Assembly (NCBI GenBank): GCA_947646735.1
Contig: CANTFK010000362.1
Location: forward strand, 1 to 64,000
Origin: Peronospora farinosa
Taxonomy: Eukaryota > Oomycota > Peronosporomycetes > Peronosporales > Peronosporaceae
DNA: 64,000 bases
Reading direction: 5' to 3'
Each line of letters begins with the position of its first letter. Position 1 is the first letter of the stretch. Positions 44,583-56,252 of the stretch are shown here, piece by piece. The translations under genes and the position numbers were made by a program. The notes under the pieces were generated by a model. That model did no database searches and was not told where the DNA came from. It worked only from the letters and a program-made list of their open reading frames with translations.

Positions 44583-46738
44583 GTGACTTCTCGTAATCCT
44601 TTCAAAGGGTCCCAAGCACCTGACCGTTGGCCTTTTCCCGCGCTTCTTGGACCTGACCCTGACGAGGTCGCTCCGACCGTAGACCTTACTGGGGAACCCC
44701 CCAATTATCTGGAGGTCACTCAAGCTTGGGAAGTCCTAAGTGTTGCGGTGGTACGGGCCCAGTCCATGGAGGCCCTCGCTGAGGAACACAGGGTCCTCCA
44801 ACGGGCCTACCAGGTGGAAGATAGCCGGACCAAGAAGTTACAACGCCGCGTAGACGACATCATGGAATTCGAGATGACCCATGCGCCCAAGATACGGTCT
44901 TGAATCAGGAATCTGGTCCGCAAACATGAAGTAGACCAGTTGTATATCGCCGAGTACCGTTATGCACTCTCCCAACGGTTGGACAACTCCCAGGAAGTGG
45001 AAGAGTCCCAATTCCAGATCAAGTACTAGAAGGTTCAGTACAACGAGCCTGTGGAAATTTCCGCGGCCGAGATTAAGTCGCTGGAGCCCAAGTTAAACGC
45101 ACTTCACAGTTCCTAACCACTGTCGAAACAAGTGTCGGTATTACAGAGAGAGGTTTCCAACTACAAGAGTCGCGTAAAAACCCTCCTCCGGAAACGAGAC
45201 CAGCTGAAGAAACAGCTGACGGTGGCTCAAGGTACTGCGGCGAAATCGACTCCGTCCACGACCGGAGCCCGGATCTCCAGAACGATGAAAAGATCGTGTT
45301 CGCCTTCAGCCGAGGTTCGGGCCCCTCCTAAGTCGAAGAAGCGGAAAGTCAACCATCCTCCGGGGTCATATAATACAGAGTATATCTATCAGTAGTGACG
45401 ACTCGTTATTCGCCGCAATGGCCAGGTCGCGAGCCTCCAGTCGTCTCTCCGGCCCCGTACCCTCTACTGCAAAATTCGGCACAGAGGTCATAGATTTGTC
45501 AAACAAGACCAAGTCTAAGACTTCCATTCGATCCTCGAAGTCTCCGTCACCTCATACCTCCCACGAAGCTTCTCGTTCGTCAAAGAAAAAGGGGGCTCGT
45601 ACAGCGTACTCAGACGAGTTCTTGGAAATGTTCGGTCCGGACGTAGAGACTGAGAGCGAAGAGTCGAGCAACGCCAAGAGGAAGCCACCGGCCAAAGGTC
45701 CAGCTAGCAAGGGTAATACTTCGGCGCCTAAAGGTCCTTGCCGCAAGGGTCCCTCCGGCAAGGGTTCCGCACCAACATCCAAGGGTCCCAGTAGCAAGGG
45801 TCCAGCCGGAAAGGGTCCTGCACCGACATATGAGGGTCCCAGCAGCAAGGGCCTATCCAGCAAGGGTCCTGCATCAACATCCAAGGGTCCCAGCAACAAG
45901 GATCCTGCACCAACATTCGAGGGTCCCAGCTACAAGGATCCCGCCCGTGAGGGTACTCCAAACCATAACATTCAGGGCTCCTCCATTCCTGATTATGCGA
46001 CACCCAGCACGTTCGCCGCGGAAGACGTTGCCCCCTGGTCGATTTCCCAGGTAGGGGCCCTCATAATCACCCAGCTGACTCCATAGGATCTTTGGTCCAA
46101 GGCATTGCTTCCACTGTCTTGATCGGGTGCTTCTGATGACCAGAAGTCCCGAAGTCCCCCAATCTGGAGCGAAGCCCTCATGAAGGACTCTCAACTTTAC
46201 CTTTTGATGAACTCGCGTCCTTGGGCCCAGGGGGTCGTAACCGTAACCCCTATTTCTTTCTCAGTGTCCGGCTGGTTCAGTGACCTCGTGAAGCTCCATG
46301 ATACTTACGTCGACGCGTCACGCCAGAGTCTATGGGAAGACCGACACCAACTTCCTCTCTCTGCTGAACTGCGTACAAAGAGCCAATACTCCTCTCGCAT
46401 TTTCAATGCGAGGAAGAAACAGCGGGCCAAGGCTGCGAGGGCTTGGCTGGAAGTGCTTGAAAAGATCTTGGAGGGGATGAAGGCCGGTCACTGTGACCTG
46501 GACGTTCTTCTTGATCCCTAATTCCAGCCCATGATTCCGAACCGTGAGCTGACCGTTTGGTACTCGTTTGTCACCAAGGAGGATCCTCAGTTGGAGTTTG
46601 TTGGAGGTTTTGCAGACAGCAGACGACACTGCACTTTGGCGCGTGCTCTATGCAAGAACATTCAGGAAAACCTCGCCTTCCAGGTCTCTCGTCTCTCTGG
46701 CAAATTTCGCACGACCAACGATACGCAAAATACTTAGC
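44583..46738 (+). pseudogene. Coiled-coil and KGP-repeat ORF next to LTR B (antisense ORF or gag-like)
   Basis: Starts MTSRNPFKGSQAPDRW 137 bp inside the LTR and continues through several stops. Parts in order: an acidic N-terminus; a heptad-rich coiled coil (44,740-45,230, e.g. LQREVSNYKSRVKTLLRKRD); a basic Ser-rich stretch with PPKSKKRKV (45,340), which looks like a nuclear localisation signal. Then comes a 222-codon frame (45,418-46,086) with about eleven (S/A)-x-KGP-type repeats, followed by a conserved-looking tail (46,180-46,738: SGWFSDLVKLHDTYVDASRQ, ARAWLEVLEKILEGMK). No zinc knuckle, RT or known gag motif was seen. It lies antisense to the pol that ends at 47,105. Confidence 0.55.
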
Positions 46739-47104
46739 CAGTCAGCTTCCCATGTATCCGTAATAGTTGTTCTGATCCAATGCTTTTCCCCGTAACTTCA
46801 CACTCCTTTTCTTTGAGCCTGTACCCGGGCCTGTACCCTGGGCCCAGGGCCCTGGGCCCTCGGCGTTCGGGGTCTTACAATACTTCGCAATCTCTTTTGT
46901 GCTGCCGAAATCTTGAATATAATAACTTGATCCTTTTTGTAAATGTATAACAAATACCGCCTCCTTCTTGCATCATCTTGGCATTCTTAAGATGAACTCT
47001 CTCCACTACTCTTCATGACTCTGCATTGCCTCGAACCGGTTCCGAGTAGCCTGCCTGCGCTCATAGCCCTAAGCAATCCTCCGCAGTTGAGGTCCACCTC
47101 ATCC
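46739..47104. other. Spacer between the KGP ORF and the minus-strand pol end
   Basis: No frame of note. Contains GGGCCCAGGGCCCTGGGCCC near 46,840-46,860, a C+G palindromic run like those in LTR B. Confidence 0.4.
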
Positions 47105-48536
47105 ACCCATGACGGGTCAGGATAGCATTTCCATTGTACCAGGTATTCACACTAGATCCGTCCGTAGCGAGTTTTCCTTCCCATACGTCTGTCTAGAATT
47201 TTTTCCACTTCGTATTCGTCATCTTCCAGTTCCGCAACCTAACTGTCTTTTGGCAATAGAGCCTCATCAAAATCCACCCGGCCCGCCTCGTCTACCACCA
47301 ATGCCGTATCTGGTCTATCTGGGTATTGCCGGAACCGCTTCAACTTTAAAATTTGTACCAACGGGTATATACGGTAGTCTGTTCAAAGAATGTCTAAACG
47401 AATGGCATAGTCACCCACCATTTCTCTCACTCGGAACGGTCCATGATATAGATGTGCCAGCTTTCGAGCATAGCCATCCTTGGTCCGATCTAAGTATAAC
47501 CAGACTTGGGACTTTACCTCAATATGACCATCAACCACCTCGTCATTGTGGGCCTGGGCTAGACTTTCCATCGCAGATCGTAACAATTCGTTGGCTTCTT
47601 CTCTCTCTCTGCGATACTGACGTTGCACGCTATATCTCCATCGGCGGGGCTCACATTCACGCCGCTTCGTGCTGCCTAACGGTAAGGTGGCTTCTAGAGT
47701 ACTTCGGGCGTCCCAGCCATGTACCAAGAAAAATGGCGTTTTCTTTCGGATCCGGTCCTGGGCCGTATTCAACGCGAAACTGAGCCTTTCTGCATCGGCA
47801 TACCAGTCCTTCTGATCTACCTCTGACACATACATTTTTATGGACCGTGTAAAAGTCTGTACCATTCTCTCTGCTGTGCCATTGGCCTGTGGTCGATACG
47901 CCATAGTAGCCCGCTATTTCTGCCTAATCATTAGGCTGAAAGCACGAAAGAAATCTGACATGAAACTGGGTTCTCTGTCGTGCCTGATCGCCTCACTGGC
48001 TTCGAACCGTCGGAACACGCACTCTTCATATCCTACTGCCACAGTTTGGGCCAACCTCGACGAGCTAGCCTTGGCAATCACATATCCCGTAAAAAGATCC
48101 ATCCAAATCAACAGCTCCGTGTTACCCTTAAATGACTTAGGTAAAGACGGGATGTGATCCATAGCGATAACTTGGAACGGGTAGGTAGCTTGAATGTTTC
48201 CTGGGGTAGTATCTCGCAAGGTGGAGCCACCTTTGCCAGTCTCACAGTCCACGCAAGTGCCAACATAGCGCTTAACACTCCGAATAAGTCTTTCCAATAA
48301 AAAAATTTCGGAACCGTTGGTATGTACGGACAATCCCCTGGTGTACTCCTTCTAGACTCGTATGGTAGTGTTGTAGAATGTCTTGTTGTAAACTTTCAGG
48401 TATAACTAGCCGAATCAATCCATCACGGTCCTCGTCTGCTGTTCCCTGGTAAGGGCAGTACAGAAGAAGATCGTCATCATTCAAATCGTAGCTCATCTCA
48501 ATCTTTCCACACGTAAATGACACCTCTGCCGACAAA
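47105..48536 (-). pseudogene. Gypsy integrase with C-terminal chromodomain
   Basis: Minus-strand order. HHCC zinc region (LQHYHTSLEGVHQGIVRTYQ, then RYVGTCVDCETGKG). Core with MDHIPSLPKSF...LIWMDLF and AIRHDREPSFMSDFF. Then MAYRPQANGTAERMVQTFTR (47,904), which contains the catalytic Glu, and the C-terminal barrel (VWLYLDRTKDG, YHGPFRVREMVGDYAIRL). Beyond 47,380 a broken frame gives EYEVEKILDRR...EYLVQWKCYPDPSWVDE, a chromodomain that in chromoviruses steers integration to modified histones. Stops at several joints make it inactive. Confidence 0.8.
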
Positions 48537-48562
48537 CTACTCCTATTACCCAGTAAGTAAAT

Positions 48563-49122
48563 CTACAAATCACGTATCCACATCTCTCCATCTTGGACTG
48601 CTGCAAATCGTTTGATCCTTACCCGTTGCACTACTTCCTCCTGAAAGACTTCCGTCGACATTCTGGCTAGGGCCCGGGGCCTCGTAATGGCTGCAGCTCG
48701 CAGTGCGGTCCTTGGGTACCAAAAGCTCATGTAGAAGGTTAATTGCTTCGAGGTCCTTAAACCTTTCTTCCGATACCATAACGACACCCTGTTGCTGGTG
48801 CAAGGCTGCATTAGCAAGTCGGTCTGCACTTTGATTTCCATTCGCGCTTCATGTGTAGGAGCTCATGAACGGGCCAGGGCCTTCGCCCGTCGTGCTGTCA
48901 GGCCCTGCGCCTTATACTCGAATTCTCATCGCATTTATCGCACGACTAGGTTAAAATCTCCATACGCCTACGCTCCAAGTTCTTCAGTAGAAGGAAGCAT
49001 AACGATAGGCCTTCATACTCTGCATCATTTACTGTTGCTTCAGTCATATGTCGGGAAGCAGCGGCGACCACAGTCTATCCTGAGAGTTGCCACACAATAG
49101 CACTGCAGGTCCCTCCTCAACG
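48563..49122 (-). pseudogene. Second RNase H-like domain
   Basis: Between the retroviral-type RNase H (49,125) and the integrase zinc region, the minus strand reads AIVWQLSG, MTEATVNDAEYEGLSL, LLKNLERRRMEIL, then RRPWPVHELLHMKREW and KVQTDLLMQPCTSN across frames. TVNDAEYEGL...ALxxL and the following D/N positions fit a cellular or archaeal-type RNase H (the conserved E in NxAEYxAL), as in elements with two RNase H domains. The call relies on stitched frames, so it is moderate. Confidence 0.55.
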
Positions 49123-49124
49123 CT

Positions 49125-49667
49125 TTACTCGTGCAGACACATTGAAACCGACCACATAGAGGCTTTCATCGGGCTCAACCGAAGGGGAACCACCGTGATA
49201 GTTTGGCGTGGGTGTTTCCTAGGGGCAATCGAGGACAAGATGGAGTTTAAATTTTCGCGAGGAGTTATGCTGGCTGCCAATTTCCCCAGTATTTTATCCT
49301 CGCCGCGCTTATACTTGAACACTTCTAACGTCCATTGAAACAGGAGTAGGGCCCAATTTCCAAGGCGGTCCTGAAGGCCTGGTGAACGGACAAACCAAGC
49401 TAACGTGAAATGTCGAGTGAGGACCTTAATTAGACGGGTAACTATCAATGTATAGCAGAGGCCCAATAGTCGCAATAACGCTAGCACTTCCTTCTCCACC
49501 AAGACATAGTGATTCTCATTCGGCTTCAATTTATGACTCGAGAAAGTCACTGGCATATATACACCCTCATACTCCTGTAAAAGAGTCGCTGAGATGGCCC
49601 ACTCGCTAGCATAGACGGTGGGTGACAGGTTTCCGGTCTGGATCGTAATAGCGGAGGATTGGGGCAA
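49125..49667 (-). pseudogene. Gypsy RNase H, end of reverse transcriptase
   Basis: Open for 180 codons. VYASEWAISATLLQEYEGVY, then MPVTFSSHKLKPNENHYVLV and EKEVLALLRLL are the start of the Ty3/Gypsy RNase H. LTRHFTLAWFVRSPGLQDRL and ALLLFQWTLEVFKYKRGEDK are the end. The first catalytic Asp (usually TDAS) is not kept (VYAS). The domain is separated from the RT by a solo LTR insertion at 49,719-50,144. Confidence 0.8.
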
Positions 49668-49718
49668 TAACGATCTTATTCTTTAACATAGCAAATACCA
49701 CCTGCACCCGGGCCCATC

Positions 49719-50144
49719 TGTAATGGGGCACCACTGATAACAGTATAGTCTACCCTCACTGATTCCAGTGAAATCAGGTGCCTCAAAACCTATCTTAGAC
49801 AAGAGAAAGAGGAAGCTTTACTTCTAAACGACACGCTTAGAAGTTGAGGAAAAGAGAACTGCATTTAATATAGTTAACTATCTAATAAAACTAATCTGTT
49901 ATAACCTATGTTAACTATATTAAACTACAACTATGTATGTTGACAACTTGCCCTCCACTCATTGCAGCGCGGTGGTTGATATGATGGCCCATATCAACCA
50001 ATTAGAAGGCATCTCCGACTTCAAGGAGATTTAGGGACAATATTATAAGAAAAGATAATATTGTCAAATATTATTATTTATAATAATATTTTTAGTGACA
50101 CTTCATATAAGTGTCAATATTATGTAATGGGCTCACCCCGTTAA
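49719..50144 (-). mobile_element. Solo LTR, family A, inserted in RT
   Basis: Bounded by TGTAATGGGG and CCCCGTTAA (one base lost from TTACA). Both flanks are CCATC (49,714-49,718 and 50,145-50,149), a perfect 5-bp target duplication. It splits the RT from the RNase H of the surrounding element, so it inserted later and then lost its body by LTR recombination. Confidence 0.9.
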
Positions 50145-50149
50145 CCATC

Positions 50150-51421
50150 GGTCCTCCTCCTAATCATTTTCCTGTATGTCCCCAGTCCTACTTATTCGGT
50201 TTCGTAATACGTTATAATCTACTTCCCTTAGTTCTTACAAGATGGTCGCATAAAAGGTGTAGTCTTCTAAGAATCGACTGTAGTAGTTGAGACTCCCGAG
50301 AAACTACTGCATAGCTTTTAGGGTGGTGGGCAACGATAAATCCACCAAGGACTGGAGGTCCTTACGGTGGACTTTCAACACTTCCGCCGATACTTGGTGG
50401 CCAAGGTAATCTACATTTAAACATCCCCATTAGCTCTTGACCGCGCTGATCGATAAGTTCCAATTGTCACACACCTCCAAAACTCATTCCATTTTTACGC
50501 ATAAGCCATGCCATGACTCTGAGGTCACCAATTTGTCGTCGATATAGGACCTACGTCCTAATATAGACTTTTTGAGGTCCACCTCGGGATGGCGTATCTC
50601 GAACAGGTCCTCGATTTGTCAGAGCCGGGCGCTGAATATTCGTAATAAATCCATATATAGCATTATACCACAGCCGCTGATAGATCTGCGGCGCATTCTT
50701 TAGTCCGAACGGCATTCTTTTTCACTCGAATTATCCAAATGAAGTCACAAATGCTGTAACAAACGAGCCCTCTCAGGCGTACTAACTACCCAATATTCAT
50801 GGCCATGTCCAGCTAGCAATACCATATGGCTTTGTCCAAATCTTTAAGCAATTCGTTAACAAGAGGTATAGGGTACACCATGAGGCGTGTCAGCTCGTTC
50901 ACCATCCGATTAACGATGCACAGCCTTATATCCACTCCATTAGTCTTGACGATGATCACAATTGAGCTGGCCCATGAGGAGGTAGAATTCTGGATAATCT
51001 TAGACGATAACAGGCCCTTGATTAGGTCCGACAGCTTCTCCCTAAACTGAGAGGTCACTTTCCGTACACGTTGGGCGATAGGCCGTGCATTTCCCACATC
51101 GATGTCGCACACCACTCCTCGGGCTGCCGAGGGTAACGCGTTGCCTTTTACCATTAACAGATTTCGTTTCTGCCAAATGATTTGACGGAGACGGTCCACT
51201 TGTTCCTTTGGAGCTACACCAGGGCCTGGAATTTGGATATCTTCCATCGTGACTTCGTCTTTAGAAGGGGCGACCTCAGGGATAATCGACCAGTTTTTGT
51301 CAATATCTTCTGCGCATAACTCTCCACTCTCTTGGACACAGACCTGGTCGTCGGATATATTTGCCTCGGCTCCATTATCTTGTTGGCCCCTCCGTGATTG
51401 AGCCTCCTCGATTCCGATCAC
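50150..51421 (-). pseudogene. Gypsy reverse transcriptase (dual RNase H element)
   Basis: The open part 50,813-51,421 covers the RT N-terminus (VVCDIDVGNARPIAQRVRKV, LIKGLLSSKIIQNSTSSWAS, DIRLCIVNRMVNELT). Downstream, in broken frames, come MPFGLKNAPQIYQRL, the active-site motif YIDDKLVTS (about 50,535) and LGSLNYYSRFLEDYT (about 50,260). It differs clearly from the RT of the 55.8-63.5 kb element (YFDD), so it belongs to another lineage. Confidence 0.8.
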
Positions 51422-52335
51422 GTCAACTCTTGGGGCTTCTTTGCTCAGGCTGACTTTTGCTGGTTAATTATCGTCACAAGTGTCTTCTCCTACCTCCGAT
51501 CCAGGCGGTGCTGAATCGCGGCCTCTCACATGAACACCCCGCACTGTAGTAACCACTGAGGCTTAGGCCCCTGTTCGTGACAATATTTTTCTGGGGTCCT
51601 ATACTGGGGGTTTTCGACCATGGGGCCTTGGTATCCTTCTTCTTAAAAAAGTTTCGGAGTCTTCTTCGTCAGTGGTAGCTTGGTAGTCCAGATTCTGCCA
51701 TTCAGCATACCTCCTGGAACCTACTGACACAAAATCCTTAAGATCGAGGAACTCGGTCCTTGATTTGCCGAATATCCAGTTTATTGTCTTCATGCGGAAC
51801 TAAATACTTTTCACTAATATTAGTGACCCTTAAACACTGACGTCGTCCATACCCATGTACCATTGTACTCACTCATCGTTCTCCACGGGTAATTCATAAT
51901 TTCCACTGGTCTGATACAGATCTCTCTACTGGAACTTTCACGTACTTAGTCACTGACAGATTCACATACTGGCTCAATTTCACTTCCGAAATATGTCCGC
52001 TATAGAAGGTCTTGCGACCTTCCAGATGGATTTGCACTTCATCTGGTAAGCATATAGTTCCATCTGACATGTACAATCGTATTCTGGCTATCACCATATA
52101 ATCCATTTTCAAAAGTGCATCCTGACCAATAAGGGACCAGCCCATTCATAGTAAAAATATATATTAGTACTCCATTAAGCGTAATCTTCACCTTTGTCCG
52201 TCCTTCCGTGGTATATAACACTTCTTTAATACATACACACTCTTGTCTCTCGCTCGTATCGATTTGGCAGCCTACCTTAAGAGCAAAGGCATTTTCCAAA
52301 ATCGATACCTCGGCACCGGAATCGAAGAGCAGATT
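51422..52335 (-). pseudogene. Gypsy protease and linker (dual RNase H element)
   Basis: The minus strand begins at the junction at about 52,335 with ANLLFDSGAEVSILENAFAL (DSG catalytic loop). It continues KVGCQIDTSERQECV, VLYTTEGRTKVKITLNGVLI and GLVPYWSGCTFENGLYG in shifting frames, then a linker (51,599-51,793) leading to the RT. The gag and 5' LTR are missing: the protease abuts the integrase fragment of the neighbouring element. Confidence 0.7.
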
Positions 52336-53160
52336 CGCGTGAGTATTTGTTGACCTTCCCAGAGGCCTTGGCCTGATCCAGAAACAAGAGGGCAGCCTCT
52401 TTTCCTGAGATCTTGGTGCTACATGGTGCCAAATGCCCCATCTTGCTCAGTCTGTCTACAAAGACGACGAGCCCCGTCCTGCCTTTATGGTCCGGAGGTA
52501 AGCCAAACATGAAGTACAAACTGACCGACTTCCAACAATCCGTTGGAATCGACAGTGGCTTCAGTGGCGCACTGTTCGAAGGTGCAGGCTTTATGCGCTG
52601 ACACTCTTCGCAAGAGCGAATATAGTTGGCCACTCACCGATATAGGTGGATCCACCAAAATTCCTCTGATACTCGTAAGAATGTCTTTTCACGGCCCCGA
52701 TGCCCACTAGATGGCGCATCATGGCACTCGTGAAGTATCATCAGCTTGAGATCTGTGTCATGAGGGACATAGATTCTCAAGGGATCACAGGGTGACAGTT
52801 GATGCCATAACAGGCCATCACTGTAACTAAAGCGATTCAACTTCGCTTTGAGGTGCGACGGAAGGGTAACCTTTCGTCCACCAAAATGATCCAACAGCAG
52901 GCGACAATGTTCGTCCTGACTGTAACACTCCTTTACGGGCCATTGAGCTTGTCACATGGTAGGCCTTCATGGCTGCCAATGTTGACGACTCAACTTGTGC
53001 TTTCGCACGAGACACACATTCCTGGTGTCTTGCCTCGAAGTCTGGTCTGCGCGATAACGCGTCAGCCAAGACATTCGACTTACCCGGCTTATATTCAAGC
53101 TTTAAAATTAAATTCAGAGAATAATGTTAGCCATCTCGCCATTCTCGGCGAGACGTGCGG
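52336..53160 (-). pseudogene. Gypsy integrase N-terminal part (element disrupted at 55.8 kb)
   Basis: Minus-strand pieces: MADALSRRPDFEARHQ (RNase H-integrase linker), HECHDAPSSGHRGREKTFLR (HH of the zinc region), YIRSCEECQRIKPAPSN (CC), then WKSVSLYFMFGLPPDHKGRT and VVFVDRLSKMGHLAP of the core. The first catalytic Asp (usually SMDF) reads SLYF. The core stops at about 52,336, where another element's protease begins. Confidence 0.75.
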
Positions 53161-54760
53161 TCAATTTATAACGGTCCGCAGTGATGCTTGATCCGTATAA
53201 ACCACAAAAGGTTCGGTGCCCAAGAGGTGCACCCGAAACTTCACAAGGGCATACTTAATTGAAAGTAGCTCCTTGTCATGCACAGGGTAATTCAGCTCGG
53301 CAGCTTTTAAAAGCCGAGACTGATACGAAATGACACGGTCAACGCCGTTGTCATCCTTCTGCATGAGCGCGCTGCCGATTGCAAAATTGCTTGCATCGCA
53401 GACGACGCTAAAGGGCTTATCCGCGTCTGGCAATGCCAAGACCGGTGCCTCAACAAGAGATTGCTTCACTGATGTGAACGCATCTTCTTGTTCCTTTGAC
53501 CAAGTCCATTCTGTATCCTTTTTCAAAGATCAGACAATGGCTTGGTCTGCTCCGCATAATTCTTGCTGTACTTATGCAAGTAATGTAGCAATCCCAAGGA
53601 ATTGGCGCAGATCCTTCACGTGTCGTGGGACTGGCCATTCCTTGATAGCCTTCACCTTTTCTGGGTCTGCTCGTACACCATGTGCACCTACGATGCAGTC
53701 CAGTACAGGTATCTCGAGGACCCCTTTGACGCACTTTTGCAAGTTCACGTATAATTGGGCGTCGCCCAGAGTCATGCAACACAGCGTCTAAATGACGCTT
53801 GTGCGACTCTATCGCGCTCAGACCGTCCTTCGCCCTACTATGCATGAATACATCGTCAAAGTAATGGGTCGCGTAGGCACGGTGCTGACGCATCACGTGA
53901 GCCACCACTCGGTTGAATTTTGCCGAAGCATGTTGCAACGCTTGTGGCATCACAAGCCACTCCCACAGCATACCGCTTGGGGTGCTTACTGCCGTTTTGG
54001 CTACATCGGTATTTCTCATGAGAACTTGACAGTAGCCATCCTTCAGATCCAACGCGTAAAAGATAGTTGACTTCCCCATGGAGTTTCACAAAACAACTTT
54101 TCGCGGGATCGGCGTTTGAGCTGGAATGGTGGCCGTGTTCAGCTTATTATAAGCATGAACCACGCGCCATCCACCTGCTGCTTTACGCACACAGAAGGTC
54201 GGGCTGCAGTGAGGCGACTTGCTCTCACGTACATGTCCCGCTTTGGCTCGCTTGTCGAAGAACTCATCGATGTAATCGACTTGTTCCTTCGGCAACGGCT
54301 ATTGCCTGGTCACACAATACTTGGTGCCAGGCGCCAGGTCAATTTCGTGCCTGATGCCCCTATCGGCCGGTAGGTGGCTCGGCACTTCTGCTGGAAACAC
54401 ATCACGGTGTTTCCACAGAACATCATAGAACGGGCTGTCCTTCAAGGCTTCCCAGCCTTGAGCAGCAAACCGTTTCTTTTTGTCGGTTTCCAAGACGCTC
54501 TCGTCCATTGTGTACGACGAGCAACAGTCCACCACGTTCTTTTCTGGAACTGGTGCGACTATCTCGCGGATCTTTCCTTCCTTTAGTTCGGACAGGAACA
54601 GATTCCACGTCATCTCCGAGAGATTTACTATCTCCTCGGCAGATGCCAAGACAAGTTGGAGCACCTCAACTGAGGATGCCTCCGGCATTTTGTCTTCGAC
54701 GGCCTCGAACAACTCGTTCGTAGGTCCGTCCTCTTGGACCGAGACTGATCCAAGGGTCAC
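53161..54760 (-). pseudogene. Gypsy reverse transcriptase and RNase H
   Basis: Minus strand, in order. Pre-RT to RT start (54,299-54,760: FAAQGWEALKDSPFYDVLW, DRGIRHEIDLAPGTKYCV). Fingers (54,086-54,295: SPTFCVRKAAGGWRVVHAYN). Palm (53,450-54,079: IFYALDLKDGYCQVLMRN, SGMLWEWLVMPQALQ, YFDDVFMHSRAKDG). RNase H (53,161-53,526: FSVVCDASNFAIGSALMQ, YPVHDKELLSIKYALVKF). The YFDD motif and CDAS are intact, but three or more frame changes interrupt the chain. Confidence 0.82.
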
Positions 54761-55600
54761 TCATTTAGACGTGCCTTTGATCGTCTTAATACGTCTGGTC
54801 CTCGTTCTTCGAGTCACCACGACCTTTGACCTGGAAGAAGGTGTCGTTGCCATCTCAGCTAACGCACTCCTTCCAACCGCACCAGGCTCTTGGCTCTGTG
54901 CCGGTTCTTGTGGCGCTTGACTTGCTGTCAGCCCACCATCAACTGCCACAGGCTCTCGGCTCTGTGTAGGACTATTGGACACATGACTACTTGTCATCGC
55001 CCCATTCACTACACCAGTCTTTTCGACCTGGGTAGGAATATGTGTCACCTGGCTTTCCGCCAGTGCACTCACAACTACACCACTCCATTCGAGCTGGGTA
55101 GTACCTGATTTCGATTGACATACCGTCATGGCACCCTCTACTTTGTTGTACACAGCACTAATCTCATGAGACTATCGCAAGAGCACATCCTTTCCGGTGT
55201 CTTGCGTAGAGCTAGCGACTGTGCGTGTACGCCAGTCTATCCATAATTGGTGTTTAGCCAACCAAGGCATGCCTAGGATGAGGTCATACGGACTCTCCAT
55301 ACCTAGCACTGTTAACTTCTCTTTACGAGAAAAGTCACTGAAACTGAAGGCGAGTTCAACTTAAGCTCCCTCTAATTTTACGAACGTGCCGTTCGCTAAA
55401 CGAACGATCGACTCTTCTCGCTTGCCATCCTGGCAAAGCGGCTCATAACTCGCCGGACTCTTTTAAGAGCCGCGAGTTTTACAAAGTTTTGTGATGCACC
55501 CGAATCCACGAGAAGGGTAATAGCCTCGTACTCGATCTCTATAGACCAAAAGGGTTGAGGTCCGACCTTTCGGAACCTCAGGGACTATGCTACCCATTTG
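54761..55600 (-). pseudogene. Gypsy protease and Pro/Thr/Ser-rich linker
   Basis: Protease at about 55,200-55,530: LLVDSGASQNFVKLAALKR and MESPYDLILGMPWLAKHQLW. After stops, a 130-codon open linker follows (54,761-55,153) with loosely repeated units (TQVEKTGVVNGAMTSSHVSN, TQSREPVAVDGGLTASQAPQ, AQSQEPGAVG). A repetitive linker occupies the same position in the 55.8-63.5 kb element. Confidence 0.7.
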
Positions 55601-55659
55601 TTCGATCACTCTGAACTTAGGGGTAGCATTAGAGTCCGCGAAAATAGGGCATCCCGCCC

Positions 55660-55854
55660 CTACTGCGCTCCCGCATTTTCCGACTTGACGGAGATAGCAT
55701 CAGAACCCGTGCGACGTGCACGGTTCTTCGAACCACCCTTCGGGTTGGGAGACTTCTTGCTGGCTGCCTTAGCACCAGCAGCAAGTTTGGCATAGCAGCG
55801 AGCCATCATATGGCCTCGCTTGCCGCACTTATAGCAGATAATGTAACGGGCCAA
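55660..55854 (-). pseudogene. Gag zinc knuckle, cut by the 7.6-kb insertion
   Basis: MARYIICYKCGKRGHMMARC is a CCHC knuckle followed by a Lys/Arg-rich tail. The upstream gag continues beyond the inserted element at 63,470-64,000 (SDAIPMELGNAD precedes the break). The reading is interrupted within the knuckle lead-in at about 55,841. Confidence 0.8.
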
Positions 55855-56150
55855 GGATCTTACACTAAAAGGGCGTTGAGGAAGCGCTCTTAATTTACTC
55901 GTAAATATAACTCTGTTTTATTTTTGTTTTAGTTTTAATTCGCAGTAAGTGCGAATATGTTCCCTAGCTCATGGGAATTACTCAATATGGAAGTCAATTT
56001 ATTATTGGCTAATTATTGGGTATGGCACCCCAATAATAAACCAATAATAAAATGACGCGCAGTATCCGCTAATCGGATACTGCCCTATGCCTACTTATGT
56101 AATTATGTATTAATCCTATAACTACGTATGTAATAGGTAGACTCATTACA
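55842..56150 (-). repeat. 3' LTR of the 7.6-kb element
   Basis: TGTAACGGGC...CTCATTACA. Nearly identical to 63,151-63,469 (shared TTACACTAAAAGGGCGTTGAG and the internal AATAATAAACCAATAATAAA). It lacks about 10 bp near its left end (GGATCTTACAC against GGACCCGTTACCGTCTTACAC). Confidence 0.93.
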
Positions 56151-56167
56151 TCACCCCCCTCTTTAAG
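56151..56167 (-). promoter_or_regulatory. Polypurine tract
   Basis: The minus strand reads CTTAAAGAGGGGGGTGA directly before the 3' LTR, the usual plus-strand primer of reverse transcription. Confidence 0.75.
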
Positions 56168-56252
56168 TTGCGCTTACCTCAACGTAAGGGAATATTTCTT
56201 CTCGACCAACGGCGTAACTCCGAACCTGCTCAGTTAGACTTAACTGAGCAGC

